NCBI GenBank assembly: GCA_029863625.1
Contig: JAOTUY010000013.1
Location: 1 to 54,522 of the forward strand
Direction: 5' to 3'
From: Acidimicrobiia bacterium
GTDB taxonomy: Bacteria; Actinomycetota; Acidimicrobiia; Spongiisociales; UBA4744
DNA: 54,522 nucleotides
Notes under the pieces: generated by a model
What the model was told of the DNA's origin: nothing
Databases searched by the model: none
The model's input: only the letters and a program-made list of their open reading frames with translations
Position numbers and translations under genes: made by a program
Shown: piece by piece, positions 30,161 through 39,201 of the stretch
Layout of the letters: every line of letters starts with the position of its first letter
How positions within the stretch are numbered: the stretch's first letter is position 1

Positions 30161-31544
30161 GCCGATGAGCTACGTGTCGACGAGGGGGGTAGCGCCGGCG
30201 CTCGGATTCGAGGACGTTATGCTCACCGGCCTGGCTCCGGACGGTGGCTTGTATGTCCCGGACGCCTGGCCTGAGTTCACCGGCTCGGAGATTGCTGGGC
30301 TGCGCGACCTATCCTATCCGACCCTTGTGGCCGCCATTTCGGCGCCATTCATGGACGGGGCAGTAGCCGATCTATCCGGTATCGCCGAGGAAGCCTACGC
30401 TCCGTTCGAACGGTTGGTTCCGCTCACCGAGCTGGGGCATGGGCTCTGGTTGCTCGAGCTCTTCTGGGGCCCGACCCTGGCCTTCAAGGACTATGCTCTG
30501 CAGCTGCTCGGCCGGCTGCTCGACGCAAGTCTCGCGGCCCGCGACAGCCGGGCGCTTCTGCTCGGGGCAACGTCGGGAGATACCGGATCAGCGGCCATCG
30601 AGGCGTGCCGCGACCGATCTCGCCTCGACATCGTGGTTCTGCATCCCCATGGTCGGGTGTCCGATGTGCAACGGCGGCAAATGACCACGGTTGCGGCTGC
30701 CAACGTGCATAACGTTGCAGTGCGCGGCACCTTTGATGACTGTCAGCGCCTGGTGAAGGCGATGCTGGCCGATTCGGCCCTGCGCCGCGATCTTGGTGTG
30801 ACCTCTGTCAATTCGATCAATTGGGTCCGGATCATGGCGCAGGTCGCCTACTACTTCGCCGCCGCTCTGGCATTGGGCGCCCCCGAGCGGGAGGTGTCGT
30901 TCGCGGTGCCGACCGGCAATTTCGGCAACGTGTTCGCCGCCTACGTGGCGCGTCAGATGGGGCTGCCGATCCGCCGGCTCATCATCGGCACCAATCGGAA
31001 TAACGTGGTTGCCCGGTTTGCCGAAACCGGTCGGTTGTCGGTCGAAACGGTGGTGCCGACCATCACGCCGGCGATGGACATCCAGGTGCCGAGCAATCTG
31101 GAGCGCCTGTTGTTCGATGTGCACGATCAGGATGGCGAGGCCATCCGGCGTCTGATGAGCGAATTCGCCGAGCACGGGCAGCTCGACCTCGACCCGGCTC
31201 GTCTCCGGCAACTTCAAACGTTCGTCACCGGACGTTGGTTCGACGAACCGGCTATCCGCCAAACAATGGCCGATGTGTTCCGGGAGAACGCGCTGCTCAT
31301 CGACCCTCATTCGGCGGTCGGTATTGCCGCAGCCCGGGCGACCGAACGGGAGCCAGACATCCCCGTTGTCTGCGTAGGTACCGCCCACCCCGCCAAGTTC
31401 CCCGACGCGGTCGAAGCGGCGACGGGCGTTCATCCTCCGCTTCCGGAGCACCTTGCGGATCTGATGGAGCGGAAGGAGATTATGACCGTCCTCCCTCCTG
31501 ATCGCTCTGCCATCGAAGCATTTGTTCACGGGATATCCCGATAG
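30150..31544 (+). CDS. thrC: Threonine synthase
   Basis: This PLP enzyme converts O-phosphohomoserine to threonine. The 464-residue length matches the longer enterobacterial/fungal-type branch. Motifs are STRGVAPALGFEDVMLTGLA, DGGLYVP, the PLP lysine in TLAFKDYALQLLG (Lys113), GATSGDTGSAAIEA and VPTGNFGNVFAAY. The start could also be ATG 30165; ATG 30150 overlaps hom by 11 nt. In related genomes thrB (homoserine kinase) follows, but here the next gene is rho, so the kinase must be elsewhere or replaced. Confidence 0.95.
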   Translation: MSREPMSYVSTRGVAPALGFEDVMLTGLAPDGGLYVPDAWPEFTGSEIAGLRDLSYPTLVAAISAPFMDGAVADLSGIAEEAYAPFERLVPLTELGHGLWLLELFWGPTLAFKDYALQLLGRLLDASLAARDSRALLLGATSGDTGSAAIEACRDRSRLDIVVLHPHGRVSDVQRRQMTTVAAANVHNVAVRGTFDDCQRLVKAMLADSALRRDLGVTSVNSINWVRIMAQVAYYFAAALALGAPEREVSFAVPTGNFGNVFAAYVARQMGLPIRRLIIGTNRNNVVARFAETGRLSVETVVPTITPAMDIQVPSNLERLLFDVHDQDGEAIRRLMSEFAEHGQLDLDPARLRQLQTFVTGRWFDEPAIRQTMADVFRENALLIDPHSAVGIAAARATEREPDIPVVCVGTAHPAKFPDAVEAATGVHPPLPEHLADLMERKEIMTVLPPDRSAIEAFVHGISR

Positions 31545-31547
31545 GGC

Positions 31548-31576
31548 TTGGAACATTGTCGAAGAGGCCGTAGTAT
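31548..31576 (+). promoter_or_regulatory. Promoter of rho with long leader
   Basis: The -35 TTGGAA (31548-31553) and -10 TAGTAT (31571-31576) are spaced by exactly 17 bp, just after the thrC stop. About 200 nt of untranslated leader then precede the rho ATG, with several short inverted repeats. A long leader fits the attenuation-type autoregulation known for rho in other bacteria. Confidence 0.6.
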
Positions 31577-31786
31577 GTCTCCGTACCCGAACACTGCGCT
31601 TCTAGACGCGTAGCGAGGGTCGACCCCACACCCAGTAGCGACGCTTGCGTCGTCCTGGATGGTGAGGTACTGAACCCCTTAGCTCCTGCTCTCCCATTCA
31701 GACCAGGGTCGAGCGCTCAGGGCTCGAGGGAATCCAAAGGCTGCGGCACTGCTCGCTAGATCGAGCCACCCGTCGGAAAGGACCAT

Positions 31787-33364
31787 ATGACCAGCAGATC
31801 CGAACTCCAGGGGAAGCCCATCAAGGACCTCCGTGAGGTCGCTGCATCAGTCGGGGTGGAGCCCAATGGGCTCCAGAAGGCCAAGCTCATCGAGGCAATC
31901 CTCGGTTCTGCCGACTTCGTTGTCAGCGATGAACCGGCGTCGATCGATCTGCCTGCAGCCGTTCCGACCGTTTCAGCAGACGCTGAAGAGGCCGAAGTGG
32001 TTTCGGACGAAGCAGCTCCGGAAGGTGCGGAAGCATCCGACGGCGCTGACGAGGCGGATGAGCCGTCGCCCAGAGGCGATGAAGAGCCCTTGAGCGGTGG
32101 TGAAGAGCCGGCGAGGGGTGGTGACGAGCAACGGGGTGAATGGCAGGACCGGCCCCGCTTTCAGGAGGACGGACAGAACCGCAATCGAAACCGACGGCGC
32201 CGGCGTGGTGGTGGCGTAGGCCCGTCGGAACAGATCCCCGAAGGAGACCTCGAGGAACGTCAGGGAATCTTGGACATTCTTCCCGAGGGATACGGATTCT
32301 TGCGGGTCACGGGCTACTTGCCAGGCGACAAAGATGTGTACGTCTCGGCCAGTCAGGTGCGGAAGTTCGGTCTCAGGAAAGGCGATCTGGTCAGCGGACC
32401 GATTCGCCCCCCGCGGAGCCAGGAGAAGTTCCCTGCCCTCACCCGCATTGAAAGCATCAACTTGATGTCCGCGGAGGAGGGGAGGAACCGGCCTCGCTTT
32501 GAAAAGCTGACGCCGCTTTTTCCCGACATGCGACTCCGGCTCGAGGTTGAGGGCGAGGCCGACCAGGAGCTCGTCAGGATCATCGACCTCATCGCGCCGA
32601 TCGGCAAGGGCCAGCGCGGTTTGATCGTTTCTCCGCCCAAAGCCGGCAAGACGACCGTTCTGAAGTCAATTGCCCACTCGATCACCGCCAACAACCCGGA
32701 GTGCTACCTGATGGTGGTCCTCGTCGATGAGCGGCCCGAGGAAGTCACGGACATGCAACGTTCGGTCAAGGGCGAGGTCGTCTACTCGACGTTCGATAGA
32801 CCCGCCGAGGAACATACCCAGGTCTCCGAGCTCGCGCTGGAGCGAGCGAAGCGGCTGGTTGAGACGGGCACCGACGTGGTGATCTTGCTCGACTCGATCA
32901 CCCGGCTCGCCCGGGCTCACAACCTGGCCACCCCCGCCAGCGGCCGGATCCTGTCCGGTGGTGTCGATTCGACTGCCTTATACCCACCGAAGCGGTTCTT
33001 CGGTGCGGCTCGCAACATTGAGGAAGGCGGCAGCCTCACCATTATGGGTACGGCGCTCGTGGAGACCGGTTCCCGCATGGACGAGGTGATCTTCGAAGAA
33101 TTCAAGGGCACAGGCAACATGGAGTTACGGCTCGACCGTGGGTTGGCCGATCGCCGGATCTACCCGGCCGTCGATATCAGCCAGTCGGGAACAAGAAAAG
33201 AAGAGCTGCTGTTTGATCCTTCGGAACTGGCCCAGGTGTGGAAGCTGAGGCGAGTGTTGCTGGCCCTCGAACCGGGCGCAGCCCTCGAACTGCTGATCGA
33301 TCGGCTCAAGACCTCCAAATCAAATGGAGAGTTCTTGGCCGAGATCGCCAAGAGCACCGGGTAA
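31787..33364 (+). CDS. rho: Transcription termination factor Rho
   Basis: Rho is a hexameric RNA helicase that ends transcription. This 525-residue form has an N-terminal helix domain (residues 1-45), an insert of about 110 residues that is acidic then Arg/Gly-rich (ending [12 protein letters not shown]), a cold-shock-like RNA-binding domain ([20 protein letters not shown]) and the ATPase core. Walker A is SPPKAGKTT (Lys288), Walker B is [14 protein letters not shown], and the Q/R-loop regions are intact. The Arg/Gly-rich insert is typical of high-GC Actinobacteria and adds RNA affinity. It is followed at 34 bp by rpmE, as in mycobacteria. Confidence 0.97.
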   Translation: MTSRSELQGKPIKDLREVAASVGVEPNGLQKAKLIEAILGSADFVVSDEPASIDLPAAVPTVSADAEEAEVVSDEAAPEGAEASDGADEADEPSPRGDEEPLSGGEEPARGGDEQRGEWQDRPRFQEDGQNRNRNRRRRRGGGVGPSEQIPEGDLEERQGILDILPEGYGFLRVTGYLPGDKDVYVSASQVRKFGLRKGDLVSGPIRPPRSQEKFPALTRIESINLMSAEEGRNRPRFEKLTPLFPDMRLRLEVEGEADQELVRIIDLIAPIGKGQRGLIVSPPKAGKTTVLKSIAHSITANNPECYLMVVLVDERPEEVTDMQRSVKGEVVYSTFDRPAEEHTQVSELALERAKRLVETGTDVVILLDSITRLARAHNLATPASGRILSGGVDSTALYPPKRFFGAARNIEEGGSLTIMGTALVETGSRMDEVIFEEFKGTGNMELRLDRGLADRRIYPAVDISQSGTRKEELLFDPSELAQVWKLRRVLLALEPGAALELLIDRLKTSKSNGEFLAEIAKSTG

Positions 33365-33397
33365 GCGCCATACTGCGGAAGACGAAGGAGATAGGCA

Positions 33398-33628
33398 GTG
33401 AAAGCAGGAATTCATCCCGATTACATCGATACCACGGTCACGTGTTCGTGTGGTAACACCTTCACGACCCGGTCGACCGAGGCCGAGCTTCATGTCGAGT
33501 TGTGCAACGAATGCCACCCGTTCTTCACCGGCAAGCAGAAACTCGTCGACACCGGGGGCCGCGTCGAACGATTCCAGAAGCGTTACGGTCGCAAGAGTTT
33601 CACCGGCGAAACCAAAACCGACGCCTAA
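33398..33628 (+). CDS. rpmE: Ribosomal protein L31 (zinc type)
   Basis: This is a 76-residue large-subunit ribosomal protein. Cys16, Cys18, Cys36 and Cys39 (TCSCGN and [11 protein letters not shown]) mark the zinc-binding form, used when zinc is sufficient. It starts at GTG 33398 after GAAGGAGAT. The rho-rpmE-prfA-prmC order is conserved across Actinobacteria. Confidence 0.97.
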   Translation: MKAGIHPDYIDTTVTCSCGNTFTTRSTEAELHVELCNECHPFFTGKQKLVDTGGRVERFQKRYGRKSFTGETKTDA

Positions 33629-33682
33629 AGAGGCCGGTTCGTTGAGGGCTCGTCGGCCGTCACCGGAAGCGAGGAGGAGTCG

Positions 33683-34633
33683 GTGAGTCGCGCCCCAAAT
33701 TCCAGCGTCGGCGGCCAAGCCGTCATCGAAGGCGTGATGATGCGCGCCCCGGCAGCCTGGGCGGTTGCCGTACGCAGGCCCGACGGAGCGATCGAAGCGG
33801 TCACGCATGAGCTTCCCAGATTGTCGTCACGCTCGCGACTTGCTCGGATTCCCTTCATTCGCGGCGTCATGGTGCTTGGCGAGTCGCTCACGCTCGGATT
33901 CCGGTCGCTCTCCTGGTCGGCCCAGAAGGCTGTCGGAGAGGACGAAGAACCGCTGACCACCAAGCAGATGGCGATCTCAATGACCATCGCCCTCGTAGCC
34001 TTTGCGGCCCTGTTCATTCTCCTTCCCCTCGGAGCCGCATCGCTTCTCGAGCCTTACCTCGGTGGATCGAAATTCCTCTTCAATCTCGTCGACGGTGCGG
34101 TACGCGCGTTGCTGTTCGTTGGTTACGTCTGGGCGATCGGGCGATCCAAGGAGATTCGCCGGGTGTTCCAATACCACGGCGCCGAGCACAAGACCATTCA
34201 TGCGTACGAGGCCGGCGATCCGCTTTCGATCGACCGCATCCAGCAGTACCCACCCCAACATCCACGCTGCGGCACGAGCTTCCTGATGATCGTCGTCATC
34301 GGGTCGCTCATCGTGTTCACCCTCATCGGCAGGCCTTCCTGGCCGATTCTCGTTGCGAGCCGGGTCATTCTGATTCCCGTCATCGCCGGAGCCGCCTATG
34401 AGGTCCTCAAATTCTCAGGGGCCCACGGAGGAGAGTTGATCGGCCGGATTCTGGCTGCGCCCGGCCTCTGGTTGCAGCGGCTCACCACCGGCGAACCGGA
34501 CGACGATCAAGTGGAGGTCGCAGTAGCCAGCCTGTTGGCCGCCCTCGAGCCGGATGCGGTCGATGAAGTGAAAGGACGAGGGCCGGTTAATCCGGCCGCC
34601 CTCGCAGCGCTGGCGGAAATGATCGGCGAGTAA
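33683..34633 (+). CDS. DUF1385 membrane protein
   Basis: This is a 316-residue polytopic protein of the DUF1385 family. The N-terminal signature VGGQAVIEGVMMRAP and the motifs YHGAEHKTIHAYEAGDPL and HPRCGTSFLMIVV are diagnostic. Membrane segments fall at about 95-120, 135-152, 205-225 and 230-250. The conserved His/Glu/Cys set suggests metal binding, but the function is unknown. Similar genes are found next to prfA and prmC in other bacteria. The stop overlaps the start of prfA (TAATG), so it belongs to this operon. Confidence 0.93.
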   Translation: MSRAPNSSVGGQAVIEGVMMRAPAAWAVAVRRPDGAIEAVTHELPRLSSRSRLARIPFIRGVMVLGESLTLGFRSLSWSAQKAVGEDEEPLTTKQMAISMTIALVAFAALFILLPLGAASLLEPYLGGSKFLFNLVDGAVRALLFVGYVWAIGRSKEIRRVFQYHGAEHKTIHAYEAGDPLSIDRIQQYPPQHPRCGTSFLMIVVIGSLIVFTLIGRPSWPILVASRVILIPVIAGAAYEVLKFSGAHGGELIGRILAAPGLWLQRLTTGEPDDDQVEVAVASLLAALEPDAVDEVKGRGPVNPAALAALAEMIGE

Positions 34634-35712
34634 TGGACCCTGGGTTCCAGGGGCGCCTCAAGGAGATCGAGGCAGCCTTTGATGAGACTGAACGACGATT
34701 GTCCGACCAGGATGTTCTGGCGGATCAGACCCGCTACACAGAGCTGACCAAACGTCATGCCGAACTGCGCCCGGTGGTCGAGGGTCTCCACGCTCACCAG
34801 GAAGCATTGCAGGAAGCCCGTGAAGCTGAAGAGCTGGCCGAGGTGGAGACCGATCCGGACATGGCCGCCGATCTGCGGGCTATGGCCCAGGAGCGTCGAC
34901 GGGAAGCGGAGCGTATCGAGGATGACCTTCGGCGCAGCCTCATACCCAGAGACCCAAACGACCACAAAGACGTTATCGTCGAAATCCGATCTGCAGCCGG
35001 GGGTGACGAGGCGGCTATCTGGGCGGGCGATCTCCTCGGGATGTATCGGGCGTTTGCCGAACGACAGGGATTCAAGACCGAGATTCTCGAGTCGTCGCCT
35101 TCGGAAACCGGCGGCGTGAAGGAGGTCATCTTCTCCGTGAAGGGCAAGGGCGCCTACTCGCGGCTCAAGTACGAAGCCGGCGTGCATAGGGTGCAGCGAG
35201 TACCGAAGACCGAATCGCAAGGTCGGATCCATACCTCCACGAGCACGGTGGCGGTCTTGCCGGAGGCTGAGGAGGTTGAGGTCGACCTGGACCCCAATGA
35301 CGTACGAGTTGATGTGTATCGCTCGAGCGGACCGGGTGGTCAGTCCGTCAACACAACCGACTCGGCCGTCCGTCTCACCCACGAACCGACCGGGCTGGTG
35401 GTTAGTTGTCAGGACGAGAAGTCCCAGCTGCAGAATAAGGAGAAGGCTTTCCGCATCTTGCGCGCCCGGCTTTACCAGATGCAGCTGGAGGAGCACCTGG
35501 GAGAGATCGCCGACGCCCGCCGGTCGCAAGTCGGCACCGGGGGGCGATCCGAGAAGATCCGCACCTACAACTTCAAAGAGAACCGGGTTACCGACCATCG
35601 CATCGGGAAGACCATCAAACAGCTTCCCGAGATCCTGGCCGGCGACCTCGATGGGTTCATCGATGCATTGACGGCCGAGGAAGAGTCCCGGAAGCTGCTC
35701 GAAGGCGACTGA
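34633..35712 (+). CDS. prfA: Peptide chain release factor 1
   Basis: RF1 reads UAA and UAG stop codons and releases the peptide. The 359-residue length is standard. The codon-recognition loop lies near VAVLPEAEEVE, and the catalytic GGQ is at Gly235-Gly236-Gln237 within SGPGGQSVNTTDSAVRLTH. It overlaps the DUF1385 gene by one base. PrmC, which methylates the GGQ glutamine, is encoded next. Confidence 0.98.
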   Translation: MDPGFQGRLKEIEAAFDETERRLSDQDVLADQTRYTELTKRHAELRPVVEGLHAHQEALQEAREAEELAEVETDPDMAADLRAMAQERRREAERIEDDLRRSLIPRDPNDHKDVIVEIRSAAGGDEAAIWAGDLLGMYRAFAERQGFKTEILESSPSETGGVKEVIFSVKGKGAYSRLKYEAGVHRVQRVPKTESQGRIHTSTSTVAVLPEAEEVEVDLDPNDVRVDVYRSSGPGGQSVNTTDSAVRLTHEPTGLVVSCQDEKSQLQNKEKAFRILRARLYQMQLEEHLGEIADARRSQVGTGGRSEKIRTYNFKENRVTDHRIGKTIKQLPEILAGDLDGFIDALTAEEESRKLLEGD

Positions 35713-35745
35713 GCCGGGGCGGTGAGCTCGGGGCCGACCGGCTCG

Positions 35746-35780
35746 GGTGGCCTCCCTCACGGCACGTGGGGGAGCCCACC
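35746..35780 (+). terminator. Hairpin downstream of prfA
   Basis: A two-part stem (GGTGG 35746-35750 with CCACC 35776-35780, and CTCCC 35752-35756 with GGGAG 35770-35774, one mismatch between) stands 34 bp after the prfA stop. Only a weak T stretch follows. It may terminate or attenuate transcription in the 192-bp gap before prmC, in which I see no gene. Confidence 0.45.
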
Positions 35781-35904
35781 TTGTGGAACACGGCGAACCG
35801 GCACCCGAATCGCGTAACCGGCACCCTCGAGCAGAAGGAGAGCCCGCAAACGGGCGCCCAATAACTGGAACCGGAAAGCACCAGAGGCCTGGCAGAATGA
35901 CCCC

Positions 35905-36735
35905 ATGACCGTCATCAGCCAACTCCTGAATGAACCGGGAGTACCGCCCCATGAAGCGAAGCGCCTGTTGACTGTGGCCACGGGTCGGTCGCTTCGCGAG
36001 CTCCTCGCTGATGACGAGGTTGGAACCGAAGAAGCGCAACGCTACCTGGGTCTGGTCCGGCAGCGGCTGGCCGGGGTCCCGCTTCAGCATCTCGAAGGAA
36101 CGGTCCAGTTTGGTCCGGTCGAACTGCGAACCGACGGGCGAGCCCTGGTGCCCCGGCCGGAGACGGAACGCCTGTGGGAGCAGGCTGTTGACGCCCTCGG
36201 CGAAGCCGGGCCCGGCACGGTCATCGTCGACCTCTGCACGGGGAGCGGCAATCTCGCTCTCGCCTTGAAGCACCGGTTCCCGCCAGCCGGGGTGTATGCG
36301 ACCGACCTGTCGGCCGGGGCGATCGCTCTCGCTGAAGAGAATTCCCGTGCTCTCGGTCTGGACGTGACCTTCCTCCAGGGAGATCTCTTCGCTCCTTTGC
36401 CCGCCGGGCTGTATGAGAGGGTGGACTTGCTGGTAGCCAATCCGCCCTATGTGGCCGATTCCGAGTTTGGTGGCCTCCCCATCGATGTACGAGACCACGA
36501 TCCGCGCCAGGCGCTGGTGGCCGGGCCGCGCGGCGATGAGGTGCTGGAGCGGATCGCCCAGGATGCCTACTGGTGGATGGGCACGGGAGGATGGTTGTTC
36601 TGCGAGATCGGTGAGACCCAGTCAGAGCGAGCCCTTGGACTCTTTGGGTCATACCTCGACGTCGAGGTACGGTCTGATCTCGCCGGGCGCCCCCGCATTC
36701 TGGTCGGTCGCAAAGGCGGGCGCTGCTGCGTCTAG
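35905..36735 (+). CDS. prmC: Release factor glutamine methyltransferase
   Basis: PrmC methylates the GGQ glutamine of release factors. The 276-residue protein has the N-terminal helical release-factor-binding domain (residues 1-70), the SAM motif VIVDLCTGSGNLALAL and the substrate-glutamine motif NPPY (Asn179-Tyr182), with VPRPETE before the catalytic core. Its position after prfA is the expected one. Confidence 0.96.
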   Translation: MTVISQLLNEPGVPPHEAKRLLTVATGRSLRELLADDEVGTEEAQRYLGLVRQRLAGVPLQHLEGTVQFGPVELRTDGRALVPRPETERLWEQAVDALGEAGPGTVIVDLCTGSGNLALALKHRFPPAGVYATDLSAGAIALAEENSRALGLDVTFLQGDLFAPLPAGLYERVDLLVANPPYVADSEFGGLPIDVRDHDPRQALVAGPRGDEVLERIAQDAYWWMGTGGWLFCEIGETQSERALGLFGSYLDVEVRSDLAGRPRILVGRKGGRCCV

Positions 36736-36780
36736 GCCGACCGGGTTGCAGAAGTCGGCTTCTTGGGGGAACCTGCCCTG

Positions 36781-37350
36781 ATGCGACTCGATGAAGCTGT
36801 GGCGGCCATCGGCCGGGGTGAGATCGTCGGAGTGCCGACCGATACCGTCTACGGATTGGCCGTAGATCCCCTCCAGACCGGTGCTGTGCGGGCCCTCTTC
36901 GATCTGAAAGGAAGACCACGTAGTAAGCCGATCGGTTTGCTGAGCGACACCCTTGACCACTTCCGGTCACTCGTCGAAGTGACTCCGATTGTTGAGGAAT
37001 TGGTGGCTGGCCATTGGCCTGGACCACTCACGTTGGTGGCGCGCAGTCTGGTGCCATTGCCCGACTGGGTAGGCGATCACGGGCGGCATACCGTGGCCAT
37101 TCGGGTACCGGACCATCCGCTCACCAGAGAGCTGCTGTCGCTGACCGGACCGCTGGCCGTGACCAGCGCCAACCTCAGTGACCAGAGACCTGCCACCTCC
37201 CAGGAAGAAGCAATCGCGTTCTTTGGCGGCGCGGTTGCCGTTTTCCTGCCTGGCATCTGCTCAGGGGGAACGTCGTCGACGGTGGTGGATGTAACCGTTG
37301 TACCGCCGAAAGTACTGCGGCAAGGACCAGTGCGTTGGCCGGCCTTGTAG
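36781..37350 (+). CDS. Threonylcarbamoyl-AMP synthase (YwlC/TsaC family)
   Basis: This enzyme makes threonylcarbamoyl-adenylate from threonine, bicarbonate and ATP for the t6A37 modification of tRNAs. The 189-residue protein matches the short TsaC form: GVPTDTVYGLAVD, KGRPRSKPIGLL, WPGPLTLVA, VAIRVPDHPL and the SANLS motif. ATG 36781 follows GGGGGAA; TTG 36763 would add six residues. It follows prmC as in Mycobacterium (Rv1301), but the usual next gene, rfe/wecA, is replaced here by glyA. Confidence 0.94.
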   Translation: MRLDEAVAAIGRGEIVGVPTDTVYGLAVDPLQTGAVRALFDLKGRPRSKPIGLLSDTLDHFRSLVEVTPIVEELVAGHWPGPLTLVARSLVPLPDWVGDHGRHTVAIRVPDHPLTRELLSLTGPLAVTSANLSDQRPATSQEEAIAFFGGAVAVFLPGICSGGTSSTVVDVTVVPPKVLRQGPVRWPAL

Positions 37351-37358
37351 AGAGGCCC

Positions 37359-37439
37359 GTTCTTCGTTCTCCGTCTTCTGTTCTTCGGTCAACCAAGAAC
37401 GAGAAACGAGAAACGTGTTTTAGGCCGACGAAGTCGGCC
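37359..37439. repeat. Inverted heptamer arrays plus GAA-loop hairpin
   Basis: GTTCTTC-GTTCTCC-GTCTTCT-GTTCTTC (37359-37386) is followed by AAGAACG-AGAAACG-AGAAACG (37395-37415), the reverse-complement type, so the two can pair. Eight bases later is the perfect hairpin GGCCGAC-GAA-GTCGGCC (37423-37439). The whole block fills the gap between tsaC and glyA. Confidence 0.85.
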
Positions 37440-37491
37440 GGACTGCCCGCTACCCTTCTGATGCTGGCAACCGCACAAGAAGGCTGACATC

Positions 37492-38763
37492 ATGATTGAC
37501 TCACGTTCCGTCGAGGATGTCGACGCGCAAGTCGCCGACCTCATCAGAGCCGATACGGCTCGTCAGAACTCGCATATTCATCTGATCGCATCGGAGAACT
37601 TCGTCTCGCGGGCGGTGATGCAAGCCTCCGGATCAGTGTTCACGAATAAATACGCGGAGGGCTATCCCGGTCGCCGTTACTACGAGGGATGTGGGGTCGT
37701 TGACCAGCTTGAAGACCTGGCCAGGGACCGGGCCAAGGCTCTCTTTGGGGCCGAGCATGCCAACGTTCAGCCTCACTCCGGCGCCCAGGCCAACCTGGCC
37801 GCCTATTTTGCCTTCCTTGAACCGGGTGACAGGGTGCTCGGCATGCGGCTCGATCAGGGCGGTCATCTCACCCATGGATCGCCGGTCAACGCCTCTGGTG
37901 AGTTGTATGAATTCATCGCCTACGGCGTAGATCAGGACTCTGAGCTCATCGACATGGACGAGGTTCGGCGGTTGGCGCTCGAGCACCGTCCGAAGATGGT
38001 CTTGGCGGGCTACACCGCCTACTCACGGGTGCTCGACTACGAAGCATTTCGGTCTATCGCCGACGAGATCGATGCGCTGCTGATGGTCGATGCTGCTCAT
38101 TTCATCGGATTGGTGGCCGGCGGGGCGTATCCGAACCCGGTTCCGTACGCCGATCTCGTCACCGCTACTACCCACAAAGCCTTGCGCGGGCCCCGGGGCG
38201 GGTTGATCCTTTCCCGTGAGGAGCACGCCAAGGCGATCGACAAAGCTGTCTTCCCGGGAACGCAGGGTGGCGGAATCTTCAGTCAAGTTGCCGCCAAGGC
38301 GGTATGTTTCCTGGAAGCGTCGACCCCGGAGTATCGGGACTACGCCGGCCAGATTGTCGAAAACGCCAGGGCGATGGCCGCCCGGCTGATGGCTGAAGGA
38401 GTGAGGGTGGTCGGTGGGGGTACCGACAATCACATGTTCTTGGTGGATATGCGCAGCATCGATGAGGAGTTGACCGGGAAGCAGGCCGCCAAGTTGCTCG
38501 ACGCGGTTGGCATCACGTGCAACTTCAACACCGTGCCTTTCGATCCTCGCAAGCCCTTTGTGGGCAGCGGGATCAGGATCGGTACCCCGGCGATGACCAC
38601 GCAAGGGATGAAGGAGCCCGAGGCCGACGAGACGGCCGGGTTGATCGCAGAGGCCCTCCGTCACCGTGAGGATCCGTCCGCCCTCGAAGGGCTGGAGCAA
38701 CGGATCCGCAAGCTGGCAGACTCCTTCCCCGCGTACCCGGAAGGGTTCCCTGGACATGTCTAA
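37492..38763 (+). CDS. glyA: Serine hydroxymethyltransferase
   Basis: GlyA interconverts serine and glycine, charging tetrahydrofolate with one-carbon units. The 423-residue PLP enzyme has the motifs [28 protein letters not shown] and the PLP site [14 protein letters not shown] with Lys229, the same number as in E. coli. It starts at ATG 37492. It lies between the translation-factor block and the atp operon, a position usually held by rfe in mycobacteria. Confidence 0.97.
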   Translation: MIDSRSVEDVDAQVADLIRADTARQNSHIHLIASENFVSRAVMQASGSVFTNKYAEGYPGRRYYEGCGVVDQLEDLARDRAKALFGAEHANVQPHSGAQANLAAYFAFLEPGDRVLGMRLDQGGHLTHGSPVNASGELYEFIAYGVDQDSELIDMDEVRRLALEHRPKMVLAGYTAYSRVLDYEAFRSIADEIDALLMVDAAHFIGLVAGGAYPNPVPYADLVTATTHKALRGPRGGLILSREEHAKAIDKAVFPGTQGGGIFSQVAAKAVCFLEASTPEYRDYAGQIVENARAMAARLMAEGVRVVGGGTDNHMFLVDMRSIDEELTGKQAAKLLDAVGITCNFNTVPFDPRKPFVGSGIRIGTPAMTTQGMKEPEADETAGLIAEALRHREDPSALEGLEQRIRKLADSFPAYPEGFPGHV

Positions 38764-38768
38764 GAGGC

Positions 38769-38943
38769 GTACTCCGTACTTCGTACTTCGTATTCGTACG
38801 TCGACGGGCAGGTCGGAATACTTCGCTCATCAGGTGAGTTGACTAGCTTGTGAAACAGTTCACAAAGTGTCTGCCAGAAACTTCATCGCTTCAGCAGGCT
38901 CTACCTAGCCGCCCGGTACGAAGTACGAAGTACCAAGTACGGG
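38769..38943. repeat. Inverted heptamer arrays bracketing the atp control region
   Basis: The left array is GTACTCC-GTACTTC-GTACTTC-GTATTC-GTACGTC (38769-38802). The right array is GTACGAA-GTACGAA-GTACCAA-GTACGGG (38916-38943). GTACTTC and the GTACGAA-GTAC run are reverse complements, so the 113-bp segment between them is enclosed by long inverted repeats. That segment contains a CRP-type site. Confidence 0.85.
38848..38865. promoter_or_regulatory. CRP-type operator upstream of the atp operon
   Basis: TTGTGA-AACAGT-TCACAA is a perfect palindrome fitting TGTGA-N6-TCACA, 100 bp upstream of the first atp gene. A TTGACT hexamer (38839-38844) overlaps its left side and could be a -35 box, though I see no good -10. 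If real, the site links ATP synthase expression to a CRP-family regulator. Confidence 0.75.
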
Positions 38944-38945
38944 AC

Positions 38946-38964
38946 GAGACACCGCAGGTGTCTC
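38946..38964 (+). repeat. GCA-loop hairpin abutting the first atp start codon
   Basis: GAGACACC-GCA-GGTGTCTC is an 8-bp perfect hairpin ending one base before the ATG at 38965. It occupies the place where a ribosome binding site would be, so folding could hide or replace the initiation region. It may be translational control or part of the intergenic repeat family. Confidence 0.6.
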
Positions 38965-39201
38965 ATGCCTAAGAGGGACTCTCCCCACAAGGTCGTCACG
39001 GGCGCCATCAACGATGGATGGGTGGAAGGCAGCAGCTTCCTCGGCTCCATTTTGGCCGGATGGCTGCTCGGTTGGCTTGTGGACCATTGGCTCGACACCG
39101 GCCCGTGGTTCATTGTCATCGGTATCATCGCCGGGTCCATCAACGGCTTCTACCGGATGTGGATTCATGCCTCCAAGGACGACGATGTTCGAAAGAAGTG
39201 A
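38965..39201 (+). CDS. AtpZ/AtpI-like small membrane protein
   Basis: This is a 78-residue protein with two membrane segments (about 22-40 and 44-62) around a short turn (FLGSILAGWLLGWLVDHWLD, then GPWFIVIGIIAGSINGFYRM). This matches the AtpZ/AtpI family (F0F1-ATPase subunit, PF09527-like) encoded at the front of many atp operons, proposed to assist c-ring assembly or Mg handling. No purine-rich ribosome site is visible; a hairpin abuts the start codon. It overlaps the next gene by 17 nt. Confidence 0.8.
   Translation: MPKRDSPHKVVTGAINDGWVEGSSFLGSILAGWLLGWLVDHWLDTGPWFIVIGIIAGSINGFYRMWIHASKDDDVRKK

Noticed and set aside
34507..36498. 663-residue minus-strand frame across prfA and prmC
   Set aside because: It is an antisense shadow of two certain genes; it has no motif or start context and is explained by high GC.
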